A DNA stretch of 64,000 nt from Holophagaceae bacterium (GTDB taxonomy: Bacteria; Acidobacteriota; Holophagae; Holophagales; Holophagaceae). This document shows, piece by piece, positions 1-8,009 of this stretch; position 1 is the stretch's first letter; every line of letters starts with the position of its first letter. The stretch covers positions 1,612,001 through 1,676,000 of the forward strand of contig JADKKO010000004.1 in the NCBI GenBank assembly GCA_016720465.1, in the 5' to 3' direction. The position numbers and the translations under genes were made by a program. Below the pieces are notes generated by a model. It saw nothing but the letters and a program-made list of their open reading frames with translations, did no database searches and was not told the DNA's origin.

Positions 1-1
1 C

Positions 2-637
2 CGGGCGGACGGCCTGGTGTCGGGCCTGACCCAGCACTATCCCGAGACCATCCGACCCTGCCTTGAAATCATCGGTCCGAAAGAGGGTGTGCGGAAAGTC
101 TGCGGTGTCTACACCCTGGTGCTCAAGAACCGCGTGGTCTTCTTCGCGGACACCACCATGAATGTCGAACCCACGGCCGAGGAACTGGCGGAGATCGCGA
201 TCCTCACCGCGGATCTGGCGCAGAACCGGTTCGGCATCGAACCGCGGGTCGCCATGCTCTCCTACAGCAATTTCGGCAGCGTCACCCATCCCATCGCCAA
301 GAAGATGCAGGAGGCCGCCCACCTCGTGCAGATGCAGCGCCCGGACCTCCATTGCGATGGTGAAATGCAGGCCGACACGGCCCTCAGCGCTGACATCCTG
401 GCGGAGAACTATCCCTGGGCCGATGTCCAGGGCGGCGCCAACGTGCTCATCTTCCCCGGCCTTTCGAGCGGGAACATCGCCTACAAGCTCATCCAGCGCC
501 TTGCCGGGGCCGAAGTCATCGGCCCCATCACCTGCGGCATGAAACAGCCGACGAACATCCTGCAGCTGCACAGCGACTTGAATGACATCCTGCACCTGAC
601 CGCGTTGACCGTGGTGGAGGCGCAGCAGAAGGCTTGA
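2..637 (+). CDS. maeB: NADP-dependent malic enzyme, C-terminal phosphotransacetylase-like part (5' truncated by window edge)
   Basis: The reading frame is open from the window edge (R-A-D-G-L-V-S-G-L-T-Q), so this is the last 211 codons of a longer gene, not a gene starting at the internal GTG at 17. It matches the PTA_PTB domain that follows the catalytic malic enzyme domain in MaeB proteins: the ADGLVSGLTQ segment, S-N-F-G-S and the ending with G-P-I-x-x-G-x-x-x-P. Full MaeB proteins of about 750 residues decarboxylate malate to pyruvate with NADP; the PTA-like part is usually regulatory (acetyl-CoA sensing) rather than catalytic. A stand-alone phosphate acetyltransferase is the alternative, since only the C-terminal domain is visible. 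Confidence 0.8.
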   Translation, partial: RADGLVSGLTQHYPETIRPCLEIIGPKEGVRKVCGVYTLVLKNRVVFFADTTMNVEPTAEELAEIAILTADLAQNRFGIEPRVAMLSYSNFGSVTHPIAKKMQEAAHLVQMQRPDLHCDGEMQADTALSADILAENYPWADVQGGANVLIFPGLSSGNIAYKLIQRLAGAEVIGPITCGMKQPTNILQLHSDLNDILHLTALTVVEAQQKA

Positions 638-646
638 TCGATCGGG

Positions 647-676
647 GGCGGTGGGGCGCGAGGGCGCTTCACCGCC
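647..676. terminator. Hairpin between convergent genes
   Basis: Inverted repeat GGCGGTG (647-653) and CACCGCC (670-676) with a nested GGCGC/GCGCT-like pairing in the loop. It sits exactly between the ends of the malic enzyme gene and the convergent SirB1-family gene. There is no T-tract, so it may only be a weak or RNA-stabilising terminator. Confidence 0.35.
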
Positions 677-1471
677 TCATCCGCGTTCCAGCTTCTCCAT
701 CCATTTCACGAGCTCTGGATCGCTCCCATCGCTGCGGTCCATGGCCGCGCGGAAATCATCCAGGGCCTTCACCGCTTCGCCGCGCCTGAGGTGGACCAGG
801 CCGCGTTCCTTGTAGGGCAGGCTATCGTCCGGGTCGAGGAGCTGGAGATGGGTGGAAGTCCACAGGGCTTCCTCCCAGGCTCCGGATTTCATGAAACGCA
901 GATGCAGGTTGCGGACCAGGCGCGTGATGATGGCGCGGTGGGGCGTGGGTTTCAGCATGTCGGGTTTGAAGCTGACCCGGTTCGAAGTCGCCCGGGCGAC
1001 CAGGTCCGCGGCCTCCTCTTCGCCGACGGCGCGGCCGCCGTGGAAAGGATCAATGCAGAGCAGTCCTCCGGTTGACCGCAGCCCCGCGAGAAAATGGCCA
1101 GGCAGCCCGATGCCGACGGCATCCAGGCCCAGGCGCCTGGCCACGTCGATCCAGACGATTGAAAGGGAAATCGGCAGGCCGCGCCGACGCGAGATCACCA
1201 GGGGCAGCACCGCGTTGCGGGGATCCTCATAGGACTCCCGGTCGCCACGGAGGCCCACGTGGCGGAAGAGATAGTCATTCACCGCGTCCAGGGCCTCCAT
1301 CGTGTCCCAGGGCAGGGGCATGCGCCCCGCCAGCCGATCGGCCCAGTGTTCGAGCAGGCCCAGGCACGGGCTCGGATCGGGATCCTCCAGCAGCGGTGCG
1401 ACGGCGTGCATGGCTCCTTCCGCCAGCTGTCCGCAGCCTGGATCGCGCAGCAGGAACTCATGGAGAGACAT
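677..1471 (-). CDS. SirB1-family transglutaminase-like/TPR protein
   Basis: 264 residues. The middle carries the SirB1 (Transglut_core2) signature: N-D-Y-L-F, a block R-R-G-x-P-I-S-L-S at about 95-103, then G-I-G-L-P-G-H-F-L with the conserved His, and I-D-P-F-H-G-G. The C-terminal 60 residues look like one or two TPR helices (L-R-R-G-E-A-x-K-A-L-D-D-F). Family members are cytosolic and their biochemical role is not established; the Cys of true transglutaminases is not obvious here. It is the last gene of a three-gene minus-strand operon, seven bases after the preceding membrane protein gene. Confidence 0.8.
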   Translation of the reverse strand: MSLHEFLLRDPGCGQLAEGAMHAVAPLLEDPDPSPCLGLLEHWADRLAGRMPLPWDTMEALDAVNDYLFRHVGLRGDRESYEDPRNAVLPLVISRRRGLPISLSIVWIDVARRLGLDAVGIGLPGHFLAGLRSTGGLLCIDPFHGGRAVGEEEAADLVARATSNRVSFKPDMLKPTPHRAIITRLVRNLHLRFMKSGAWEEALWTSTHLQLLDPDDSLPYKERGLVHLRRGEAVKALDDFRAAMDRSDGSDPELVKWMEKLERG

Positions 1472-1477
1472 CCGGAA

Positions 1478-2050
1478 CTACCTGCCGCCGGCGCGGGCGC
1501 GCCAGACCCGGCCCACGATGAAGGCGAGCAGCCCGATGCCCATGGCCCAATACACCAGGGGGGTGAAGCTGCTGGTGGCGGCTTCCACTTTTTTCTTTTC
1601 CTCGGCCTTACGGATGTTCTCTTCGATGGAGAGCTTCTGCCGGATGTCGCGGGCATCCGCGACAGCTTTCTTCTGGGACTCCCGCGTCTTCTCAAGGTCC
1701 TTCACCGTGGGGTCCTGGCCTTCGGGCGCGTTGTCCTGGGTGTCCTGCAGGATGAAAGCCGAGTGGTTCACGGCCTGGAGGCGCGGGCGCCGATGGCGGT
1801 TGCGGGAGGGTCGACCGGAAGAGGCCGGTTGGAAGCTGCCCTCTTCGGGGACCTGCTCGTGATCGCCGGCGCTGTAGTCCAAGGATTCAGCAAGATCCTG
1901 GATATCCTGGCGCATGCCTTGCATTTCGCGGTGTTGCCGGTTGAGCAGCCCGCCATGGAGCCACAGCAGGCCCACCTGCGCGGCGAGCACCGCCACCAGG
2001 GCCGATTGAATCCAGACAGGCTGCCGGGGGTGTGGCGACTCGTTCATCAT
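1478..2050 (-). CDS. Two-TM membrane protein with central coiled coil, unknown function
   Basis: 190 residues, no family recognised. A hydrophobic helix lies near residues 12-32 (W-I-Q-S-A-L-V-A-V-L-A), a basic linker with R-N-R-H-R-R follows, then a charged, probably coiled-coil segment rich in K/E/A, and a second helix close to the C-terminus (V-Y-W-A-M-G-I-G-L-L-A-F). Its ATG overlaps the TGA of the upstream SpoIIE-type phosphatase gene (ATGA), so translation is probably coupled. This suggests a partner role for the membrane phosphatase, but that is inference from position. Confidence 0.6.
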   Translation of the reverse strand: MMNESPHPRQPVWIQSALVAVLAAQVGLLWLHGGLLNRQHREMQGMRQDIQDLAESLDYSAGDHEQVPEEGSFQPASSGRPSRNRHRRPRLQAVNHSAFILQDTQDNAPEGQDPTVKDLEKTRESQKKAVADARDIRQKLSIEENIRKAEEKKKVEAATSSFTPLVYWAMGIGLLAFIVGRVWRARAGGR

Positions 2051-4704
2051 GCATCCCTTCCCAGAATCAATAGGGTACGGTCATCCCGGTTCTGAGTCTC
2101 GAATTTCGCGACGTCCTGGAACACCGCTTCGCAGGCGGCCCTGAGGCTTCCGACCCCCCAGAGCCGCTGCAGTTGCATGCGGAACCGGTCCAGCCCGTAT
2201 TGCTCGCCCTTGTGGTCCATGGCTTCCGTCAAACCGTCGCTGTAGAGCACCAGCCACTCCTTGGGCTGCAGCAGGCCTTCCTGGATCTGCCAGTCGCCTG
2301 GACCTGCGGGGCGGAGGCCCAGGCCCCGGCCGTGGGGATTCAATTCCGTGGTTTCGTGCGGCTGGGTCCCCTGGACGAGCAACGCCGGAGGATGGCCGGC
2401 CCGGGCGAGCCGGTAGTGCCCATCCTCGTCCCACTCCAACAAGCAGAGGGTCAGGAAATCGCGCTGGCTCATCAAAGTGCGCAAGGTGTGGTCGAGGGAG
2501 GGCAGGATCTCCTCGAGGCTTTGGTCTTCCCGTTCCGTGGCGAACTCCAGAAGCGCGATGGACTGGCTCATGTACAGCGCACCAGCAAGTCCCTTGCCGC
2601 TCACATCGCCGACGGCCGCGAGCCAGGAGCCTTTTCCATCGGCGGAACGCCGGTGTTTCACCCAGAGCAGGTCGCCTCCGGTTTCCAGGGCGGGGTCCAG
2701 GCGGAGGGCCAGATGGAAGCCCGGGGTTTCCGGCGGTGTGGTGGTGATCATGCCTTTCTGGATGTGACGGGCCGAAGCCAGTTCCTGCTCCATGCGGCCC
2801 TGGTCCAGCAGCCTCTGGTGCAGCACCGCCGTATCGAGCACGATGCCGGCCTGGATGGCCACTTCGCGCAGGAGTTCCCGGTCCTCGCGACCGTAATTCA
2901 GTTCGGAATATTTGCCTCCCAGCAGCAGAGCCGTGTGGGGCTTCTCGCCCACCAGGATCAGCACCAGCACCTGGGCTTCCAGGGCATCGATGTGGGCGCG
3001 GAGGGAAGGATCCTGCTCCCGGATCCAATCGGCCTCGTCGCTGCCCAGGCCCAACACCAGCTCCCGGTTTTCCACTGCGTGCCGGACCAGGGAAGCCGGG
3101 ATTTCGAAGGTCCTCGCGGGGTAGGAGGCACCGTCTTTTTCAGCGGCTGGAAGCTGGAGGGAGCGGCTGCCGAAAGGCAGCATCAGCATGGTCTGGGGAC
3201 GGAAGGCATCCCTCAGGGTGGCCTGCAACCCCGCCAGCAGCGCCTCCTCGGAAAAGCGTTTCTTGGTTTCGCGAAGCTGGCCCAGGATGATTTCCCGGGT
3301 GGTGGAGAGGTCCCTGCGGAAACCTTTCCGCACGGCCTTCAACATGCGCCGCAGGAGCCACCCGACGGGCAGGGCCGAGAGTCCGAGCAAGGCGCCGATC
3401 CAGGCGGGCGGAACGGCCGTCATGCCCTGTGCGAAAAGCCAGGCCAGGCCGCCCAGATAGCACAACAGGACCGTGCCGAGCACCAGGAAATAGGAAAGCC
3501 AGCGCAGGATCGCGCGCCGCACATCCAAAAAGCCATGCCGCACGATGGCGTAGGCGAAGGCCAGGGGCAGCAGGGGCAGGGGCGTGAAGAAGACCCAGGC
3601 TTCGCGGCGGAAGAGCAGGCTGTTCTTGAAGACGAAACCCAGCACCACCAGCGCCACGAAATCCAGCATCACCGCAGAAGTGAGGATGAGGGCCGGCAGC
3701 AAGGCGCGGCGCCGCGAGGCCGGAAGATGCCAGGCCCCGCGCCAAAAGCAGATCGCGCCGGCGATCGCCGCGGCGAAGATCAGGCTCGTCACCAGCAGCT
3801 GGAACTTGGGGCCGAACAGGGCGGTGATGAACCCTCCCACCGCCTCGAATTGCCGGGGATCCACATGGGTTTTGAAATATTCCCTGAAGGCCTGCAGCAG
3901 GCCGAGCAGGAGGTTGAAAAACCCCACTAGGCCGAAGACCAGGTAGAGCCCCTGGAGGAACCGCCGGTTCTTCCGCAGCGGGAAGGGGTGCGGGAACCGC
4001 AGGAAGAAATGGAACCACATGGGAGGCAGCAGCCCCACGGCGAGGCTTCCGAACAGCACCCTCACCCCGTTGAGCCAGGGCGGAAGCGTGCCCAGGAATG
4101 GCCGCACCACCAGGGGGACCAGCAGGGCCAGGACGCCCATGTAGAAGAAATGGCGGGCGACTTTGCGCTGGGCCGAGGACACCACCACCAGCAGGCCCAA
4201 GCCCCAGGCCACCAGGGCCGACACCACCACGAGCAGGCCGGCGATGCTGAACGGCTTCACCAGCCGGACCGGCTGCTGCAGGGTGCGGCCTTCGCGCTCC
4301 AGGGTGTAGACCAGGATGCGGCCCTCGCCTTCCTCGTTGATCCGGTTCTGGGCGTCGTTCAGGGTCTGGGGCGTCACCTTGCGGCCGCTGATGGCCTTGA
4401 GCACATCGCCTTCCAGCATGCCTGCTTCCTCGGCCACGCCATTGGGCAGGATCTCCCGGATGACCACCCTGTTCCCCTCCACCACCCAGGAGCACTGGTC
4501 ATCGGAATAGGAGTAGACCCATTGGAACAGGGCGAAGGATCCCAGGCAGAGCAGCAGGCCCAGTAGACTGGTGAAGATCAGCCGGAACTTGATGCGCTGC
4601 AGGGAAGGGGACACTGGATGCCTGAGGAAAAGCCCTGGTGGATTCTGGTGGGTGGGATGCGGAGGCTGGGAGGGGCCCTTGCCGAAGAGCTTGCCCAGGA
4701 TCAT
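2047..4704 (-). CDS. Membrane PDZ-SpoIIE (PP2C-type) protein phosphatase
   Basis: About 885 residues. Order: short Pro-rich N-terminus, TM helix, extracytoplasmic PDZ-like domain (I-L-P-N-G-V-A-E-E-A-G-M-L-E-G-D), a block of about seven TM helices, a GAF-like region, then a C-terminal SpoIIE/RsbU phosphatase with G-D-V-S-G-K-G, A-G-H-P-P, Y-S-D-G-L-T-E-A and a final D-D-R-T-L-L that supply the metal-binding acids. Such enzymes dephosphorylate anti-anti-sigma or similar phosphoproteins in partner-switch signalling. The start is uncertain: ATG at 4704 overlaps the divergent SDR gene by 87 bases, while a GTG at 4614 would avoid the overlap; neither has a good ribosome site. It heads an operon with the next two minus-strand genes. 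Confidence 0.85.
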   Translation of the reverse strand: MILGKLFGKGPSQPPHPTHQNPPGLFLRHPVSPSLQRIKFRLIFTSLLGLLLCLGSFALFQWVYSYSDDQCSWVVEGNRVVIREILPNGVAEEAGMLEGDVLKAISGRKVTPQTLNDAQNRINEEGEGRILVYTLEREGRTLQQPVRLVKPFSIAGLLVVVSALVAWGLGLLVVVSSAQRKVARHFFYMGVLALLVPLVVRPFLGTLPPWLNGVRVLFGSLAVGLLPPMWFHFFLRFPHPFPLRKNRRFLQGLYLVFGLVGFFNLLLGLLQAFREYFKTHVDPRQFEAVGGFITALFGPKFQLLVTSLIFAAAIAGAICFWRGAWHLPASRRRALLPALILTSAVMLDFVALVVLGFVFKNSLLFRREAWVFFTPLPLLPLAFAYAIVRHGFLDVRRAILRWLSYFLVLGTVLLCYLGGLAWLFAQGMTAVPPAWIGALLGLSALPVGWLLRRMLKAVRKGFRRDLSTTREIILGQLRETKKRFSEEALLAGLQATLRDAFRPQTMLMLPFGSRSLQLPAAEKDGASYPARTFEIPASLVRHAVENRELVLGLGSDEADWIREQDPSLRAHIDALEAQVLVLILVGEKPHTALLLGGKYSELNYGREDRELLREVAIQAGIVLDTAVLHQRLLDQGRMEQELASARHIQKGMITTTPPETPGFHLALRLDPALETGGDLLWVKHRRSADGKGSWLAAVGDVSGKGLAGALYMSQSIALLEFATEREDQSLEEILPSLDHTLRTLMSQRDFLTLCLLEWDEDGHYRLARAGHPPALLVQGTQPHETTELNPHGRGLGLRPAGPGDWQIQEGLLQPKEWLVLYSDGLTEAMDHKGEQYGLDRFRMQLQRLWGVGSLRAACEAVFQDVAKFETQNRDDRTLLILGRDA

Positions 4705-5331
4705 GCGCTGGTGTTGACCGGTTCTCAAGACGCTGATGGGGAATGGTCAACGGAGCTTGCCCGCCGCACTCAGGTCCGGACCTTCCGGTGGAATGCCATG
4801 GATCCGGAGCTTGGCCCCCTGATGATGGCAGACCTGGATGGACTTGAAAGCGCCGGAGTCCGGTTGGCCGGGGCGGTGATCGCGGCTGGGACGTTCCCTG
4901 AACAACCATTCGGGGCGTGGACCGCGGAGGAACTGGAAATTATCTGGCGCGTGAATTTGAGCTTTCCCATGATGTGCGCCCAGGCGCTTGCGCCAAGGCT
5001 CGCCGACCGGAGCTGCATCCAATTCCTGGTGGATACCTGCATCCACCGTCCTTTCCTGAAAAGGCTGCCCTACAGCGCCTCGAAGTCCGGCCTCGCTTCA
5101 CTGGTGCCTGGCCTGGCGCAGGTGCTCGCCCCCCGCCTCCGGGTGGTCGGCCACGCCATCGGAACGGTGCTTCCCGACCCTTCCATCGACCCCGCCTGGC
5201 TGGCCTCCCAAAGCCTGCTCGGGCGCAACGGGGGCCCGGCGGATGTGGCCCGCAGCCTGAGGTTCGCAGCAGCAAGCCCCTACCTGACCGGGGAGATCCT
5301 CACGCTCGATGGCGGGCGACGCTGGCGTTGA
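4618..5331 (+). CDS. Short-chain dehydrogenase/reductase
   Basis: 237 residues, Rossmann-type SDR. The N-terminus W-I-L-V-G-G-M-R-R-L-G-G-A-L replaces the usual TGxxxGxG with a looser Gly motif. The catalytic Tyr-Lys pair is Y-S-A-S-K (about residue 152-156), and an L-D-G-G-R ending is typical of FabG-like SDRs. AAGGGG lies seven bases before the ATG. Substrate cannot be told. The gene starts divergently from, and probably overlaps, the SpoIIE phosphatase gene. Confidence 0.8.
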   Translation: MPEEKPWWILVGGMRRLGGALAEELAQDHALVLTGSQDADGEWSTELARRTQVRTFRWNAMDPELGPLMMADLDGLESAGVRLAGAVIAAGTFPEQPFGAWTAEELEIIWRVNLSFPMMCAQALAPRLADRSCIQFLVDTCIHRPFLKRLPYSASKSGLASLVPGLAQVLAPRLRVVGHAIGTVLPDPSIDPAWLASQSLLGRNGGPADVARSLRFAAASPYLTGEILTLDGGRRWR

Positions 5332-5452
5332 TCCGGGCCATGGCAAAACGGCCCGCGCTGCCCAGCGATCACCACCCTGGGCATCAAGGCCGGTCCGCCA
5401 TTGGAAACACCTGTTTTTAAGCAGCGGCCTAGGGATATTCCGGAACGGGTCC

Positions 5453-5466
5453 TAGACTTGAAGGTT
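5453..5466 (+). promoter_or_regulatory. -10-like TAGACT seven bases before queE start
   Basis: TAGACT at 5453-5458, seven bases, then the TTG codon. A transcript starting about seven bases after the hexamer would begin at or next to the start codon. A GAAGG directly touches the TTG, too close to act as a normal ribosome site. Part of a set of six similar arrangements in this window. Confidence 0.4.
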
Positions 5467-6149
5467 TGGACAAGGTCCACGTGCGATTCAAGGTCAACGA
5501 GATCTTCCACAGCATCCAGGGCGAGGGCACCCGCGCCGGGCGGACCTGCGTCTTCGTGCGGCTCACGGGATGCCCGTTGCGCTGCGTCTACTGCGACACG
5601 GCGTACGCCTTCCATGAAGGCGCTTTCATGGGGCTGGAAGAAATCGTCGCTGAGGTTAAGCGGCGATTGGGACCGCCCCGGAAGGGGCCGGATGCGCCCT
5701 TCGTGGAACTCACGGGCGGTGAACCGCTAGCCATTCCAGGTGCGCCGGAATTGTTGAAGTCCTTCCTGGCCCTGGGCTGCGAGGTGGCCGTGGAGACAGC
5801 CGGAAGCCACGACATCGCCCCGGTGCCGCGCGAGGTCATCAAGATCATGGACCGCAAGACTCCGGCCAGCGGCGAAGGCCATCGCTGGCTGGAATCGAAC
5901 CTGGACCACCTGGTCCCCGGGCAGGATGAATTGAAATTCGTGATCATGGACCAGGCGGACTACGAATGGTCGAAAGCCTGGTGCTCGGAACGGGATGTGT
6001 GGGACCGCTTCACCGTGCTGTTCAGTCCCGTGCACGGCGATCTTGATCCGGTCTGGCTGGCCGAAGCCATCCTCAAAGATGCGCTGCCGGTGCGGTTCCA
6101 GATCCAGCTCCACAAGCTGATCTGGGGGCCCGACCGCAACGGCGTCTAG
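5466..6149 (+). CDS. queE: 7-carboxy-7-deazaguanine synthase (radical SAM)
   Basis: 227 residues. N-terminal F-x-S-I-Q-G-E-G-T-x-A-G is the family hallmark. The cluster motif is C-P-L-R-C-V-Y-C (CX3CX2C), followed by C-D-T and, further on, E-L-T-G-G-E-P-L for SAM binding. The enzyme converts 6-carboxy-tetrahydropterin to CDG in queuosine (7-deazaguanine) synthesis. The other que genes are not in this window. Start: TTG at 5466 is the longest choice; GTG at 5481 is possible but leaves the N-terminus short. Downstream it is convergent with the DUF2911 genes. Confidence 0.93.
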   Translation: MDKVHVRFKVNEIFHSIQGEGTRAGRTCVFVRLTGCPLRCVYCDTAYAFHEGAFMGLEEIVAEVKRRLGPPRKGPDAPFVELTGGEPLAIPGAPELLKSFLALGCEVAVETAGSHDIAPVPREVIKIMDRKTPASGEGHRWLESNLDHLVPGQDELKFVIMDQADYEWSKAWCSERDVWDRFTVLFSPVHGDLDPVWLAEAILKDALPVRFQIQLHKLIWGPDRNGV

Positions 6150-6178
6150 GCGCCCTCGCGGGGTCCCGGGGCGGCTTC

Positions 6179-7027
6179 CTATTGCTTCCACTGCTGGAGC
6201 TGCTGCTCCAGCGGGCCGGTCACTGCGGCGCCCTGCTTTCTGGATCTGGCCATGGCCAGGGCTTTTTCCGTGAGTTTCACGGCCTGGGCCTTGTCGCCAT
6301 GGAGATGGAGCAGGCGCGCCTTCACCGCCAGGTTGGCGGGCTGCTCGTTCAGCTTGATGGAGCGTTCGATCCAGCCCAGCGCCTCGCCCATGTGGATCTC
6401 CTGGTCGACGCAGTACAGCGCCGCATCGCTCATGAGCTTCCAATCATTGGGCCGTTCCCGCATGGCCTTGCGCATCTTCGCGGTGACGATCTCATCCACA
6501 TCCACCTCGACGATCAGGCTCACGCGGAGCTTTTCCCAGTAGAGATCCACGTACGCCGTGGCGCTGCTGGCGGGGTAGATCTCGTAGGTCAGCCACTCCG
6601 TGTGGGGCACCGCTTTGGGTTTCACGTCCAGGCGCAGCACATCCTCGCGGGGGTCGTATTCCCAGGCTCCCTGCTGGCGGGCGCGTTTGTTCAGGATCAC
6701 CGTCCAGCGGTCCTGATAGGGGATGGAGAAAAGCGCGTAGGTGCCGGCCGCCACCTTCTGCCCGTTGACCTGCACCGGGTCGCCGAAGCGGATGGTGGTG
6801 GCTGCATTGGCGCCGGTGCGCCAGACCTGCCCGTAGGGCACGAGGCTGCCGAAAATCTGCCGCCCCCTCACCGCGGGCCGGTGGTATTGGACTTCCACCG
6901 TGGTGGTGCCGATGGTCTGTGAGACGCTGGCTGAAGGGCTCAGCTGGGGGAAGATCGGAGGCGCCTGGGCCGGGAGCGGCCATGCGCAAGCAACCGCCAG
7001 GGAATAATATGCAGCTTTATGCATCAT
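6179..7027 (-). CDS. Exported DUF2911 protein with C-terminal TPR-like tail
   Basis: 282 residues from the ATG at 7027. A signal peptide ends near A-L/P-A-Q-A. DUF2911 is marked by R-P-x-V-R-G-R-x-I-F-G, L-V-P-Y-G-Q-V-W-R-T-G-A-N-A-A-T and A-G-T-Y-A-L-F-S-I-P. The last 90 residues are helical and TPR-like (A-L-G-W-I-E-R-S-I-K-L-N). The family is common in Bacteroidetes and Acidobacteria; its function is unknown. The ATG overlaps the stop of the upstream paralogue (ATGA), so the two are translated as a pair. A longer frame exists upstream but has no signal-peptide logic. Confidence 0.85.
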   Translation of the reverse strand: MMHKAAYYSLAVACAWPLPAQAPPIFPQLSPSASVSQTIGTTTVEVQYHRPAVRGRQIFGSLVPYGQVWRTGANAATTIRFGDPVQVNGQKVAAGTYALFSIPYQDRWTVILNKRARQQGAWEYDPREDVLRLDVKPKAVPHTEWLTYEIYPASSATAYVDLYWEKLRVSLIVEVDVDEIVTAKMRKAMRERPNDWKLMSDAALYCVDQEIHMGEALGWIERSIKLNEQPANLAVKARLLHLHGDKAQAVKLTEKALAMARSRKQGAAVTGPLEQQLQQWKQ

Positions 7028-7935
7028 GCGCCTTTGACTCCGGATTTCCATTCGGCGAGTTCCCGCTCTTTGTCCGCGAACCATTCCTTGGGTGGCTGCT
7101 TGCCGGGGGGCAGCGCCCGGGCGGTCTGGATGGCCTTCTCCAGCCACGCGGCCGCCTCGGGGAGCTGGCCCTGCCACCGCAGGATCCGGGCCTTGGTCTC
7201 CTGGTTCCAGAAACTCGTTCCGGCCTTGAGGCTCTTGTCGATCCAGGCGCTGGCGAGGTCGGCCCGGATCTCATGCCTCTGGCAATAGTCCGCCGCCTGG
7301 TGCCAGGGCACCCAGTCGGTGTCCGGCGCGGCGGCCAGCTTGGATTCCAGGTGCTTCCAGTAGATCGCCCTGGTGTCGAAGGCCACCGGGAAGCCCACCC
7401 TCACCGCTTCCCAGGACAGCTCGATCCGGGCGCTGGATTCCCCGGTGAGCCGGATCCGGAAGTCCAGCCATTCTTCATAGGGAACGCTCTCCACGCCCAC
7501 CTCGAACCGCAGGAGGTCATCCTTCGCGTCGTAGGAATAGGAGCCCCACTGCTGGGCCTTGCGGCTCAGGACCAGAGTCCAGCGGCCAGGTCCGGGGATG
7601 GCGAACAAGGCGTAGGTGCCTGCCGGGACCTCCTTGCCGGCCACCTTGCAGGGGTCGCTGAAGGTGATGGTCGTCGCCGCGTTGGCGCCAGCCCGCCAGA
7701 CCTGGCCGAAGGGCACCAGGCCGCCCCAGATGACCCGGCCCTTCACCGCGGGCCGGTTGAAGGTCAGCTTCACGGAACTGATGCCGATGTCCTGCGACAG
7801 GGTGGTTGCGGGGCTGGTTCGGAGGGGCGTGAGGCGCACCGGTTCGGCGGGCTTCGCCGCGGGTTGGGCGGCTGGGGCCGGGGCCTGGGCCGAGAGCATG
7901 GCCGGGGCAAGGAGGAGGGAGATGGGAAGGCGCAT
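7024..7935 (-). CDS. Exported DUF2911 protein, paralogue of the next gene
   Basis: 303 residues. Signal peptide M-R-L-P-I-S-L-L-L-A then an Ala/Pro-rich spacer. The DUF2911 core repeats the same blocks as its neighbour (R-P-A-V-K-G-R-V-I-W-G, L-V-P-F-G-Q-V-W-R-A-G-A-N-A-A-T-T) and a similar helical tail (W-I-D-K-S-L-K). GGAG lies about six bases before the ATG, which supports this start rather than the long in-frame extension upstream. It is the first gene of the pair. No enzymatic residues are recognisable; a periplasmic structural or binding role is only a guess. Confidence 0.85.
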   Translation of the reverse strand: MRLPISLLLAPAMLSAQAPAPAAQPAAKPAEPVRLTPLRTSPATTLSQDIGISSVKLTFNRPAVKGRVIWGGLVPFGQVWRAGANAATTITFSDPCKVAGKEVPAGTYALFAIPGPGRWTLVLSRKAQQWGSYSYDAKDDLLRFEVGVESVPYEEWLDFRIRLTGESSARIELSWEAVRVGFPVAFDTRAIYWKHLESKLAAAPDTDWVPWHQAADYCQRHEIRADLASAWIDKSLKAGTSFWNQETKARILRWQGQLPEAAAWLEKAIQTARALPPGKQPPKEWFADKERELAEWKSGVKGA

Positions 7936-8009
7936 GGAAGCTCCAGGCTTTGTTTGGAGTTTAGGGCGTGTTTCAACTCGAGGCGCGGCCGCTTTCAGAA
8001 TCCATTGGC

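Noticed and set aside
630..645. TTGATCGATCGG as an FNR site
   Set aside because: It overlaps the end of the malic enzyme gene, lacks the ATCAA half, and lies in a convergent gap.
2173..3930. Long plus-strand frame over the SpoIIE phosphatase
   Set aside because: Shadow of the GC-rich coding strand; no domain recognised and the minus strand is clearly coding.
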